Part shown: positions 33,708-42,651 of the stretch, one piece after another
Numbering within the stretch: the stretch's first letter is position 1
Layout: every line of letters starts with the position of its first letter
Assembly (NCBI RefSeq): GCF_024159265.1
Contig: NZ_JAMYWY010000001.1
Coordinates: 5,270,001-5,334,000, forward strand
Reading direction: 5' to 3'
Length of the DNA: 64,000 nt
From: Paenibacillus sp. 1781tsa1
GTDB taxonomy: Bacteria > Bacillota > Bacilli > Paenibacillales > Paenibacillaceae
Made by a program: the position numbers and the translations under genes
The notes under the pieces: model-generated
The model's input: only the letters and a program-made list of their open reading frames with translations
What the model was told of the DNA's origin: nothing
The model's database searches: none

Positions 33708-35241
33708 GCTTGCCGCCTCCAGACTTGGTCATATATCTCATCAACGTTTCCTGCGATGCTTGCTCCCGGCTGACTTCACCGGTAATTCGTCCGGCATTCA
33801 TTACGTAGATCCGGTCACACAGGCCAAGAACCTCCGGAAGCTCGGATGAGATTACCAGTACGCCCTTGCCCTCCGCAGCAAGCCGATGAATGATGGTATA
33901 GATTTCGAATTTCGCTCCCACATCAATCCCGCGTGTAGGTTCATCCAGAATAAGAATATCCGGTCCCGCAAAAATCCATTTGCTGAGCACCACTTTTTGC
34001 TGGTTACCACCACTCAGATTACCGGTCTTCTGCAAAATACTTGGGGCTTTGATGTTCATGCTTTTCTTCATCTCTTCCGCTACCAGCACTTCTTCGCGCT
34101 CGTTCACTACCGCGTTTCGCGTCAGCTTGCCGAGACCCGTTAAGGAGATGTTGCGCTTGATGTCATCCATCAGAATGAGTCCGTATTCCTTACGGTCTTC
34201 TGTCACATAAGCGAATCCATTCTGAATGGCCTCCGTGACCGTATTGTTTTGAATGGGTTTACCATTCTTGATGAGCTGTCCCGTAATATTCCGGCCATAG
34301 GATTTGCCAAAGATACTCATGGCCAGCTCGGTACGCCCAGCCCCCATCAGCCCGGCAATCCCGACAATCTCACCACGTCGGATATTCATATGGATCTGAT
34401 CCAGTACTTTCCGCTCGGCATGATGTTCGTGATATACCGTCCAGTCCTTCACCTCAAGGATAATTTCACCTATGGTGGCATGACGCTCCGGGTAACGACT
34501 GGTGAGATCACGTCCTACCATCCCGCTAATAATCCGGTCCTCCGTCACTTTCTCCTTCTTCATATCCAACGTCTCAATCGTCTTGCCGTCCCGTAAAATG
34601 GTCACGGAATCAGACACCTTGGATACCTCATTCAGCTTGTGCGAGATCAGGATACAGGCGATGCCCTGCTTCTTGAATTCCAACATCAATTGCAGCAGAT
34701 TTTCACTATCGTCCTCGTTCAGCGCAGCGGTTGGCTCATCCAGGATGAGCAGTCTTACCTTCTTGGAGAGCGCTTTCGCAATTTCGACCAGTTGCTGTTT
34801 GCCTACCCCGATATTGGATACGAGTGTATTCGGATTTTCGCTCAGCCCCACCTTCGAGAGCAGCTCCCGTGTACCCACAAATGTCTCTTTCCAGTCCACA
34901 ATGCCTCTGTGGGCACGTTCATTGCCCAGATATATATTTTCCGCGATCGAAAGGTAGGGAATCAGGGCCAACTCCTGATGTATAATGACAATTCCCAGAT
35001 CCTCGCTCTGCTTGATATCCTTGAACTCACATTTTTTGCCCTGGAATAAAATGTCGCCTTCATACGTGCCATGTGGATATACTCCACTCAACACTTTCAT
35101 CAACGTAGATTTACCTGCACCATTCTCACCACATATCGAATGAATTTCGCCTTCACGGACTTTCAGATTGACATTTTCCAGCGCTTTAACGCCAGGAAAG
35201 GTCTTGGTGATGTTCTTCATTTCCAGAATGATTCCGGCCAT
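33691..35241 (-). CDS. mmsA: Multiple-monosaccharide ABC transporter ATPase, 516 aa
   Basis: Fused double ATPase of the XylG/MmsA type. First domain: Walker A GENGAGKST near residue 35, signature VGKQQLVEIAKALSK, Walker B LLILDEPTAALNE. Second domain: degenerate Walker A GLMGAGRTELA near 285, LSGGNQQKVVLSKW near 395 and ILDEPTRGIDVGAK. Energises monosaccharide import with mmsB. Start ATG nine bases after AAAGGAG; the track six codons upstream is unsupported. Second gene of the operon, 21 bases after chvE. Confidence 0.93.
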   Translation of the reverse strand: MAGIILEMKNITKTFPGVKALENVNLKVREGEIHSICGENGAGKSTLMKVLSGVYPHGTYEGDILFQGKKCEFKDIKQSEDLGIVIIHQELALIPYLSIAENIYLGNERAHRGIVDWKETFVGTRELLSKVGLSENPNTLVSNIGVGKQQLVEIAKALSKKVRLLILDEPTAALNEDDSENLLQLMLEFKKQGIACILISHKLNEVSKVSDSVTILRDGKTIETLDMKKEKVTEDRIISGMVGRDLTSRYPERHATIGEIILEVKDWTVYHEHHAERKVLDQIHMNIRRGEIVGIAGLMGAGRTELAMSIFGKSYGRNITGQLIKNGKPIQNNTVTEAIQNGFAYVTEDRKEYGLILMDDIKRNISLTGLGKLTRNAVVNEREEVLVAEEMKKSMNIKAPSILQKTGNLSGGNQQKVVLSKWIFAGPDILILDEPTRGIDVGAKFEIYTIIHRLAAEGKGVLVISSELPEVLGLCDRIYVMNAGRITGEVSREQASQETLMRYMTKSGGGKHGNDN

Positions 35242-35262
35242 GGGATGTGCTCCTTTCATTTA

Positions 35263-36348
35263 TTATTTCAGTCCGATTTCTTCTTTCGTGTAATACTGGG
35301 TACCCACGATATCCTGTTCCACATTGGTACGATCCACGGAGATAGGATCTAGGAGATACGCTGGAACAATCTTAATTCCGTTGTTATATGATTTTTCATC
35401 ATTAACTTCCGCCTGTTTCCCTTGCAAAATACTATTGGCCATCTCCACCGTCTTCTCCGCTAGCTTCCGCGTATCCTTGAACACGGTCTGCGTCTGTTCC
35501 CCGGCCACAATCGACTTGATCGAGGCAAGTTCGGCATCCTGTCCTGTAATAACAGGAAGTGGCTTGTTCGAAGTACCGTAACCGATCCCTTTCAAAGATG
35601 AGATGATACCAATACTGATTCCATCATAAGGAGATAACACGGCATCCAGATGATCACCTGAGTAATAGGCACTCAGAAGGTTATCCATCCGTGACTGGGC
35701 CAGTGCACCGTCCCAGCGCAAGGTCGCAATCTGAGACATCGTCATCTGCTTGCTGCGTACGACCAGTTTGCCGGATTCAATGTACGGCTTAAGCACAGAC
35801 ATCGCGCCGTCGAAGAAGAAATAGGCATTATTATCATCTGGGGAGCCGCCAAACAACTCAATGTTATACGGTCCTTTTCCATCCTTGAGTCCAAGCTTTT
35901 GTTCAATGTAGGAGGCTTGAAGCACACCCACCTTAAAATTGTCGAACGTGGCATAATAGGTCAAATAAGGCGTATTGCGAATGAGTCGATCATACGAGAT
36001 CACCTGGATCCCTTCATCATGCGCCTTCTTGATTACATCTGTCAGTGTGTTGCCATCCACAGACGCGATGACCATCACATCCACACCTTTGGTGATCATG
36101 TTCTCAATCTGTGAAATCTGATTCTCGACTACATCCTCAGCATACTGGAGATCGGTTTTGTACCCCTGCTCCTGGAAGAGACGGACCATATTCTCCCCAT
36201 CTCCCACCCATCGCTCTGATGATTTGGTCGGCATCGATATACCGACATATCCCTTTTCCTTGCTGCCTGGACCACTCTCTGCCAGATTGCAGGCCGAGAG
36301 CATCAGAGTCATCACCAGAAGCCAGATGAGCATTGCTCCTTTTTTCAT
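35263..36348 (-). CDS. chvE: Monosaccharide-binding lipoprotein (ChvE/XylF type), 361 aa
   Basis: Periplasmic-type sugar-binding protein. Lipoprotein signal MKKGAMLIWLLVMTLMLSAC with lipobox LSAC (Cys20). Mature part has VGISMPTKSSERWVGDGENM (residues about 35-54) and SYDRLIRNTPYLTYYATFDN near 120, matching ChvE of multiple-monosaccharide transporters (glucose, galactose, arabinose, xylose). Start MKK with GAAAGGGG upstream. First gene of the transporter operon; a cre-like site and a pair of YesN-type direct repeats lie upstream. The specific sugar is not settled. Confidence 0.92.
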   Translation of the reverse strand: MKKGAMLIWLLVMTLMLSACNLAESGPGSKEKGYVGISMPTKSSERWVGDGENMVRLFQEQGYKTDLQYAEDVVENQISQIENMITKGVDVMVIASVDGNTLTDVIKKAHDEGIQVISYDRLIRNTPYLTYYATFDNFKVGVLQASYIEQKLGLKDGKGPYNIELFGGSPDDNNAYFFFDGAMSVLKPYIESGKLVVRSKQMTMSQIATLRWDGALAQSRMDNLLSAYYSGDHLDAVLSPYDGISIGIISSLKGIGYGTSNKPLPVITGQDAELASIKSIVAGEQTQTVFKDTRKLAEKTVEMANSILQGKQAEVNDEKSYNNGIKIVPAYLLDPISVDRTNVEQDIVGTQYYTKEEIGLK

Positions 36349-36394
36349 ATGAAGTTCCCCTTTCCTCACGTCATACGGTTCTAAATGAGTTATA

Positions 36395-36408
36395 AGATAA
36401 CGCTTACA
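36395..36408. promoter_or_regulatory. Candidate cre (CcpA) site upstream of chvE
   Basis: On the minus strand TGTAAGCGTTATCT, 47 bases before the chvE ATG. Near-consensus for TGWAANCGNTNWCA. A position downstream of the likely promoter suggests a roadblock-type repression. Confidence 0.6.
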
Positions 36409-36489
36409 ATACATGTAGTGCATCCTGTTCCTTGCTGTCCCTGTCTGAGATCAATGGTAGCATTGCAGGAGCCCCAAGGTCTTTGCACG

Positions 36490-36521
36490 TTTTGAACCTT
36501 TTTTATAAAAATTTAACTTTT
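36490..36521. promoter_or_regulatory. Direct repeat, candidate YesN-type activator site
   Basis: On the minus strand AAAAGTTAAA and AAAGGTTCAA recur 20 bases apart (two helical turns), about 140-170 bases upstream of chvE. AraC/YesN response regulators bind such direct repeats. An extended -10 candidate (TGCTACCAT) with a poor -35 lies downstream at about 36457-36465. Confidence 0.45.
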
Positions 36522-36572
36522 GATGGAATTGTCCGTTGTGAGCCTGGTCCATAAAGAATCAGTTTAGGATCA

Positions 36573-36620
36573 AAAAAAGGACATGCTCCGCTTCGCTTCA
36601 CACGAAGTAGAACACATCCA
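36573..36620 (-). terminator. Weak terminator after YesN-type gene
   Basis: Imperfect hairpin (GGATGTG/CATGTCC and CTTCG/CGAAG) followed by seven Ts on the minus strand. Separates the sensor operon from chvE and probably reduces read-through. Confidence 0.55.
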
Positions 36621-36663
36621 TCTCACGTACCACATGGCTGAATGAACAACTGTACTACGATAA

Positions 36664-37986
36664 TCAATTCGCCGAAGGACGATAAGCCGTTCCTCCGTTC
36701 TTTCGATACTGTACTGGTGAAATGCCCATTGTTTTTTTGAACGCGGTGCTGAAATAATGCTGGGTGTCGTAACCTACACGCTCGGCTATGGTGTGCATCG
36801 GCAGTGTTGTGGAGTCCAACAGCTGTATGGCTTTGCGAATGCGAGCATGCGTGACAAGCGTGACGAAAGAATCATTCAGCTCTTTCTTCAGCACACGACT
36901 AAGATATACGGCAGATACTTGCAGGCGGGAAGCGAGCGATTCCAACGTTAGTTCCCGCTCGGCATACTCTTCTTGAATTAGTTGTTTTGCCCGGCGAACC
37001 AGAGGGGACAACTGCACTTCTTCGTATACCCGTTCACGGCAATGACGGTACGTATCCGGCGTTTCTTCCAGTGTCCCTGCATGTGTCTCCAGATGAGCAT
37101 GAATGGCAATATTCAGGCATGAACTGACCTGCTGTTCCAGAAGGGACTCTATGTCTTCGGGAGCTTCCTGCCACAGACACATGCCGATCAACCCGCTTAC
37201 GTCCCGAAACAGAACATGTGGCAGGTCAGCCAGCAGTTCACTGATTATATTTTCCACTGCAAACAGAAACAACTGACGATCATTCTCTCTCAGTATCGTC
37301 TGACGTGCCTCAGCGGCAGGCCACCGCACAATCCCTATCTGCATAGGTGGAACTGCGGGCAGACGCAAAAACTCAAGCTGTTCCGTCAGAACCTTCCCTG
37401 CAGCCTGACCTTCCAGCCACTCCAGCATAAATCGCTGGCGAAGCAGCGGGATATTCCGTTCAATCTGATGAGCTGCCTGTTGGACATAGACCGTCCTCTG
37501 GTGCTCTTCCGTAAGTCGCCGATGTAATCGCTCAAGCGCAGCATGTAATTGTTCTGCTTGTACAGGCTTTAAGATGTAATCCTCTACGCCTAGACGAACC
37601 GCCTCCTGCGCATATGCAAATTCATCATGTCCGGAGATGATCAGGTAACGACAGCCTGGGCACTTCTGCTGAAGGGCACGGATTAGTTCGATTCCGTTCA
37701 GGAATGGCATATTCATATCAACGAGAACAATATCCACACCCAAGTCAGCCGCCCGTTCCAGCGCTTCCTCACCGTCTTCCGCTTCACCTACAACCTCCAT
37801 CCCGAGAGTTGTCCAGTCAATTGCATCCCGAATTCCCTCACGAATGATCGGTTCATCATCAGCGATGAGCACGCGATACTTCTTCGCGACGTGGCTATCC
37901 GACGTAATCTCCATTACCGTGTTCGATGCAGATGTCTCGTCCGTTTCAGCGGAAGTTGTCGGGGTCGATTTCATGAATTTTCCCAT
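36664..37986 (-). CDS. AraC-type response regulator (YesN family), 440 aa
   Basis: Receiver domain, residues about 35-155: YRVLIADDEPIIREGIRDAI with acidic pocket, phosphorylatable Asp in DIVLVDMNMPFLNG, and KPVQAEQL. A central helical linker, then a C-terminal AraC double helix-turn-helix: LESLASRLQVSAVYLSRVLK and IAERVGYDTQHYFSTAFKK. Phosphorylated by the overlapping kinase gene (16-base overlap). By position it should activate the chvE transporter operon 300 bases downstream. A 30-residue low-complexity N-terminal extension rich in Ser/Thr is unusual. Confidence 0.92.
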   Translation of the reverse strand: MGKFMKSTPTTSAETDETSASNTVMEITSDSHVAKKYRVLIADDEPIIREGIRDAIDWTTLGMEVVGEAEDGEEALERAADLGVDIVLVDMNMPFLNGIELIRALQQKCPGCRYLIISGHDEFAYAQEAVRLGVEDYILKPVQAEQLHAALERLHRRLTEEHQRTVYVQQAAHQIERNIPLLRQRFMLEWLEGQAAGKVLTEQLEFLRLPAVPPMQIGIVRWPAAEARQTILRENDRQLFLFAVENIISELLADLPHVLFRDVSGLIGMCLWQEAPEDIESLLEQQVSSCLNIAIHAHLETHAGTLEETPDTYRHCRERVYEEVQLSPLVRRAKQLIQEEYAERELTLESLASRLQVSAVYLSRVLKKELNDSFVTLVTHARIRKAIQLLDSTTLPMHTIAERVGYDTQHYFSTAFKKTMGISPVQYRKNGGTAYRPSAN

Positions 37987-39947
37987 TCATTCTCCTGCCT
38001 CTCTTTGATATTGATTTGTTGGATTGGTGGCAGCTCTCGCATCAACGGATGAATGATGGTCACACTCGTTCCTTGACCCTCCTCGCTCTCCAGCACAATA
38101 CCGTACTCATCGCCAAAGGACAGCCGGAGACGGGCTTGCACGTTCAACATCCCATAACTTTTGCCTGTGATCCCAGGCGAAGACGCTTCCAGACTTGCCA
38201 AAGGAGCTTCGAGCAGATGCAACATCTCGGCAAGCCGTTCGTTGGACATCCCGGCTCCATCATCCTGAACAGTCAGCAGCAGTCTGCTATGTTCCAATCT
38301 GGCCTCCACCCGAATGTGTCCCGGCCCACGCCTGCCCTTGATTCCATGATAGATTGCATTCTCTATCAGGGGTTGAAGCAGCAGCTTTAACACAAAAAGG
38401 TCCCGCAGTTCCTCTGGAATATTCAATGTATACTGAAGACGATCGCGATACCGTGTCTGCTGAATTTGCAGATAACTGGTCATATGCTCAAGCTCAGAGT
38501 GCAGCGGAATGTAATCCTGTCCTTTACTAAGCCCGATCCGAAATAATCGAGATAACGCGCCAACCATGCCGGATACATCGTCTGCACCCTCTTTGCGTGC
38601 CATCCAATGAATTGTATCCAGGGTATTGTACAAAAAGTGAGGTTTGATATGCTCCTGCAAACTTCGCATTTCAGCATCTCGCTTCTGCCGTTCTCGCAAT
38701 TCATTCAGCGATATCAGTTCTCGAATCTGTGCCAGCATTCGGTTATAACTGTTGCCAAGCATACCAATCTCATCCGCCCGATCGCTCCACCGGCCTGGTC
38801 TGAGATTACCCGTCTCCGCCCTGCGCATATAGGACATGAGCCGGAAAATCGGCTGGGCAATGGAACGCGAGAACCATAAAGAGGCGCTAAGTCCGAATAA
38901 ACACACCACAAATACAAAGCTAACCACATAAAACTGGATTTGGCGTACTTCGGATATCGAGTCTCTTGTGGGAAATACCCCTACCGTTCTCCACCCCGTA
39001 AAGGTGGACGACTGATACATGAATAATAACGTTCCACCTTCTGTATCGGCGGTAAATGTTCCACTCTCACCAGAGGGGAACCAGTCTGTGGGAATGTGTT
39101 CTATTAGCGGGTGCTCCGGCTTGTATACACTTTGACCCTCTGCATCCGTCACCATCACATAACCGGATTTCCCCAAGGTTACATTACGGGCAGCCTGAGA
39201 GACGGACCTTAGTTTAAGATCAATCATAATAACGCCCCGCACACGTCCTGACGCTTCATCCGTTATGGAACGCGCAACCGATACAATCTCATCATCCTTG
39301 TACCGTACATGTGTCGTGAGATTACGCTCTTTTGGCTGACCCAATACCATGAATATGCCCGGATTGGCCGCGGCTTCTTGGTACCAATTTTCCTGGATCA
39401 GGCTCTGCTCTGCTCGGGGATACATCTCGTTGCTAATATAGTCACCGCTTCCATTGACGAGAACAATTCCGGCTATTTCAGGATACAACGTTGTGAACCC
39501 CTGTAAGGTTTGCTTGATGCCATATAACCGATTTTGCTCCGTTTCAGCATTGGTGTCCATGTTCATCGGTTCACTGTCTGCATCATCATCATCATTCAAC
39601 GGCATGTTGTCGTTCATAAAAGCATCAATATCCGGGTCAAAAGCAATCAGATACGTCATATTTTGCAGATTCTCCATCTTACTGTTCAGGGCTTCATTCA
39701 CTTTGCCAATCAGTTGCATGGTATGCCCTTCAACCTGTCGCTCAACAACCCGCTCCACCGTCCAGTTCACAAGCAAGCCGAGTCCTACAGAGGGTACAAT
39801 GGCGAATAGCAAAAAAAGCAGCATTAGCTGATAGCGAAGGGGCATATTACGCAAGCGCAAACGCCGAATCCCGTTCTTGAAAGTGGAGAGAATCTCTATT
39901 CTGCTCCAAGGCCTCTGACGCTTAAAATGCTCCTTGTTATTTGGCAT
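37971..39947 (-). CDS. Sensor histidine kinase (YesM type), 658 aa
   Basis: Two membrane helices (residues about 38-60 and 330-355) flank a large extracytoplasmic dCache-like domain (VGKVNEALNSKMENL region through GKSGYVMVTDAEGQSVYKPE). A HAMP linker follows (RSIAQPIFRLMSYMRRAETG), then the His_kinase domain with SLQEHIKPHFLYNTLDTIHW carrying the phospho-acceptor His, and an ATPase domain with NAIYHGIKG and DDGAGM. Start MPNNKEHFK; stop of the upstream binding protein overlaps by ten bases. In a three-gene unit with a sugar-sensing protein and YesN regulator. Confidence 0.92.
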   Translation of the reverse strand: MPNNKEHFKRQRPWSRIEILSTFKNGIRRLRLRNMPLRYQLMLLFLLFAIVPSVGLGLLVNWTVERVVERQVEGHTMQLIGKVNEALNSKMENLQNMTYLIAFDPDIDAFMNDNMPLNDDDDADSEPMNMDTNAETEQNRLYGIKQTLQGFTTLYPEIAGIVLVNGSGDYISNEMYPRAEQSLIQENWYQEAAANPGIFMVLGQPKERNLTTHVRYKDDEIVSVARSITDEASGRVRGVIMIDLKLRSVSQAARNVTLGKSGYVMVTDAEGQSVYKPEHPLIEHIPTDWFPSGESGTFTADTEGGTLLFMYQSSTFTGWRTVGVFPTRDSISEVRQIQFYVVSFVFVVCLFGLSASLWFSRSIAQPIFRLMSYMRRAETGNLRPGRWSDRADEIGMLGNSYNRMLAQIRELISLNELRERQKRDAEMRSLQEHIKPHFLYNTLDTIHWMARKEGADDVSGMVGALSRLFRIGLSKGQDYIPLHSELEHMTSYLQIQQTRYRDRLQYTLNIPEELRDLFVLKLLLQPLIENAIYHGIKGRRGPGHIRVEARLEHSRLLLTVQDDGAGMSNERLAEMLHLLEAPLASLEASSPGITGKSYGMLNVQARLRLSFGDEYGIVLESEEGQGTSVTIIHPLMRELPPIQQINIKERQENEWENS

Positions 39948-40944
39948 AGTAATCATCCACATTTGAACGTGTCACGACGGAGATCCCCGTGTCCACCATC
40001 ACGGGAAGCGGTGCATTTTCACCGGATGACGATGGAGCAGGAACCGTCAACTGGTGATGCAGATGGAACAAATATTGGAGTGACCAATACCCCATATTCC
40101 AGGTTCCCTGTGCAATTGTAGCCGAGATCGTCCCGTTCTTGATCATATCCAATGTAGCCTTATTCGTATCAAATGAAATAATCTGCAAAGGATGTCTGTC
40201 ACCGGCAGTTTGAACGGCTTCTCCCGATCCTGCTCCTCCGGTGGCTTCAGTCACAAAAATACCCGCCAGCTCCGGACGTTCCTTCATCATTCTCAGTGTT
40301 TCGTCTCTGGACACCATCGCATCACCGTGCCCATCTGCAACTTCAACGACCTGCATGGAAGGATATCTCGCCTCGATCGTATCGCGGAAGCCTTTCGTTC
40401 GCTCTTCATGATTCTGTTGTCCAGGCAAGGTTAATACCGCAACCTCTCCTTCACGCCCCAGCAGTTCAGCCATTTTATCAGCGGCCATTACACCCGACTT
40501 GTAATTATCTGTCCCCAGAAAAGAATAGGCCTGGCTATCCGGTGCATCCGCATCAAATAATACAACAGGGATATCTGCATCGACTGCCTTGTTAATCGCT
40601 GGAACTAACGATTGTGGATCGATTGCAGATATGGCAATGCCCGCCGGTTTGCGAGCGATGGCCTGCTCGATTACCATCGTCTGCTCCTTCGCATCATACC
40701 GGGTAGCTCCGCGATATTCTACGGTCACACCAAGCGCATCCGCAGCATCCTCGAAGCCTTTAAGCGGGCTCTTCCAATACTCCAGCCCGGACTGGAATGT
40801 AATCATGATATACGTCTCTCCGATATCACCGCGCAGCCCCCGGTCCTCCCATGAACTGTTAACCTGACTGGTATATTCGAATCTCAACACATACAGCGCA
40901 AATGCCGAGATTAGCAAAATATAGACTAGCAGCATTTTCTTCAT
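39937..40944 (-). CDS. Membrane-anchored sugar-binding sensor protein (XylFII-like), 335 aa
   Basis: Periplasmic-binding-protein fold (Peripla_BP_4) with one uncleaved N-terminal helix MKKMLLVYILLISAFALYVL instead of a lipobox, so it is tethered to the membrane rather than exported as a lipoprotein. Features: IMITFQSGLEYWKSPLKGFE, VLFDADAPDSQAYSFLGTDN, IAQGTWNMGYWSLQYLFHL. It is translated just before the YesM-type kinase. The order binding protein-kinase-regulator matches the XylFII-LytS-YesN three-component system known from Clostridium beijerinckii, so it likely presents sugar to the kinase. Start ATG nine bases after GAGGAA. Confidence 0.85.
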   Translation of the reverse strand: MKKMLLVYILLISAFALYVLRFEYTSQVNSSWEDRGLRGDIGETYIMITFQSGLEYWKSPLKGFEDAADALGVTVEYRGATRYDAKEQTMVIEQAIARKPAGIAISAIDPQSLVPAINKAVDADIPVVLFDADAPDSQAYSFLGTDNYKSGVMAADKMAELLGREGEVAVLTLPGQQNHEERTKGFRDTIEARYPSMQVVEVADGHGDAMVSRDETLRMMKERPELAGIFVTEATGGAGSGEAVQTAGDRHPLQIISFDTNKATLDMIKNGTISATIAQGTWNMGYWSLQYLFHLHHQLTVPAPSSSGENAPLPVMVDTGISVVTRSNVDDYYAK

Positions 40945-40992
40945 TACGTTCACTTCCTCAAGTGGTCTGATCGTATTGTGCTCCGTTTAAAT

Positions 40993-41006
40993 TGTAAACG
41001 CAATCA
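40993..41006. promoter_or_regulatory. Candidate cre (CcpA) site upstream of sensor operon
   Basis: TGTAAACGCAATCA, plus strand, 49 bases before the sugar-sensor start. Near cre consensus with one deviation. Would place the sensor unit itself under catabolite control. Confidence 0.55.
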
Positions 41007-41145
41007 TAAAAAAAGAAAACTACTCCTTATCTTTTAAACGGAGCCCTGCTGCTATCCGTGTACCTGCTGCAATAATGTACTATATGGTTTTTCCCTCTGG
41101 ACGTATGATCATGGAACTAGACTACAACCAGAGGAGCGCTTCGTC

Positions 41146-41727
41146 ATGAATATTGCATCTTTTTTAATCTATTGCATCGTCGTTACCTTTACCCCCGGGC
41201 CTAGCAATATCGTCATTCTATCGTCCACTCAGAAGGTAGGCGCGCGAAAAACGATGAACTATGTATGGGGAGCCACGCTGGCATTTGGTCTGCTGCTTAC
41301 CGCATCAGCTTTCCTTAATCATCTTCTTGCCGACGTGTTGCCCGGAATTCTGAAGGTGATGCAGATTGTCGGCGGCATCTATATGGTATATCTGGCGTAT
41401 CAGATCTACAAGATGGGTACCACTGAGGATGCACCGACACAAGTTACCGGATTTGGGAACGGTTTTATCATGCAATTTGTCAATCCCAAGGTGGTCTTGT
41501 TCACCTTCACAGTCCTTCCAAGCTATGTATTTCCCTTTTACCAAAGCTCATTTTCATCGTTCCTGTTCGTATTGCTCATTACCTTCATAGGTTTTCTGGC
41601 CTACTCCAGTTGGGTTGTGTTTGGCACGGTTTTCAGAACGTTGCTGAATCGGCACCAAAAATTACTGAGTATTCTCATGGCCCTTTTTTTGTTATACTCA
41701 GCCATTATAGTATCCGGATTGATCTAA
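41146..41727 (+). CDS. LysE/RhtB-family amino acid exporter, 193 aa
   Basis: Six-helix exporter. N-terminal signature FTPGPSNIVILSSTQKVGAR near residues 16-35 (the TPGP..... motif of LysE proteins), followed by helices VWGATLAFGLLLTASAFL, VMQIVGGIYMVYLAYQIYKM, GFIMQFVNPKVVLFTFTVLP, FVLLITFIGFLAYSSWVVFG and a C-terminal helix. Exports amino acids or derivatives. GAGGAG before the ATG. The AraC-type gene follows 19 bases later, probably one operon with its own regulator. Confidence 0.9.
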   Translation: MNIASFLIYCIVVTFTPGPSNIVILSSTQKVGARKTMNYVWGATLAFGLLLTASAFLNHLLADVLPGILKVMQIVGGIYMVYLAYQIYKMGTTEDAPTQVTGFGNGFIMQFVNPKVVLFTFTVLPSYVFPFYQSSFSSFLFVLLITFIGFLAYSSWVVFGTVFRTLLNRHQKLLSILMALFLLYSAIIVSGLI

Positions 41728-41746
41728 AGCTTGGGAGGTGTGCTGC

Positions 41747-42523
41747 ATGGAACGGTTCAACTATAAAAAGTCACAAGACGTGCTGGCACTATCCGCCAGC
41801 TTTACTGATTTTGCATACAAAAAACATTGCCACGAAGAGTATGCGGTTGGCGTAACCCTGCGTGGCATTCAACAATACAACCTGGATGGACAATATCAGG
41901 CATCTCACCAAAATGGTGTCATGTTGTTCAATCGTGAGCAGTCCCATGATGGTAGCTCCTATGATAGAGAAGGCATTGATTACGTGATGCTGTATCTGAA
42001 GCCGGATTTGGTAGAGGAGATTATAGGCAAAAAGGAATTGCGTTTTGGAAGTCCAATCGTCTATGATCCCGAGCTTGCACGGAAGATCCTGATGCTGAAC
42101 GATGCCGTTCAGCACAGACAGGACGAAGCGGAGTGCAGCGAAAGAGTCTTCGATCTGGTTCACCTTTTGGCTCAGAAGGAGATGCATCCCAAGCTCTGGG
42201 TGCCTCAGGACAGCCTGGTTCGAAAAGCTAAGGAAATGATGTCCTGCAGCACCGAAGATGTGCTCAAGCTGGACAACCTGAGCGCCGAATTTGGCATGTC
42301 CAAGTTTCAATTTATCCGTGAATTCAAGTCACAAGCAGGTATTTCCCCCTACCAGTTTTTCTTAAACTGCAAGGTGGAGCGTGCCCGTCAATCCATCGAA
42401 AAGCAGAAGGACGTCTACGCTGCTGTTGCCGATTGCGGATTCGTTGATCTGACCCATCTGAACCGGCATTTCAAACGGGTATTTGGTGTCACAGCTTATG
42501 AATACATGTTGCAGTTAAACTAG
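41747..42523 (+). CDS. AraC-family regulator with cupin sensor, 258 aa
   Basis: N-terminal cupin-like ligand domain (HEEYAVGVTLRGIQQYNL near residues 24-41, YVMLYLKPDLVEEI) and C-terminal AraC double helix-turn-helix (LDNLSAEFGMSKFQFIREFK near 174-193; DVYAAVADCGFVDLTHLNRHF, here in two overlapping parts). This pair of LysE exporter and cupin-AraC regulator is a common arrangement, so it likely senses an amino acid and controls the exporter gene. Start ATG seven bases after GGGAGGTG; three codons upstream are dismissed. Confidence 0.88.
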   Translation: MERFNYKKSQDVLALSASFTDFAYKKHCHEEYAVGVTLRGIQQYNLDGQYQASHQNGVMLFNREQSHDGSSYDREGIDYVMLYLKPDLVEEIIGKKELRFGSPIVYDPELARKILMLNDAVQHRQDEAECSERVFDLVHLLAQKEMHPKLWVPQDSLVRKAKEMMSCSTEDVLKLDNLSAEFGMSKFQFIREFKSQAGISPYQFFLNCKVERARQSIEKQKDVYAAVADCGFVDLTHLNRHFKRVFGVTAYEYMLQLN

Positions 42524-42580
42524 TTTCATAAGATCGATAATCTCGACTCCAAATGGATACAATTTTGACGCCACTCCTAA

Positions 42581-42640
42581 AAATCCCCGTATGGAACGCC
42601 AATAGATCTTAACGCTCTGTACGGGGATTGGCTTCTTTTT
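42581..42640 (+). terminator. Terminator after AraC gene
   Basis: Ten-base arms AATCCCCGTA/TACGGGGATT around a long loop, then TTTTTT. Confidence 0.85.
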
Positions 42641-42651
42641 TCGTTGGGCAA

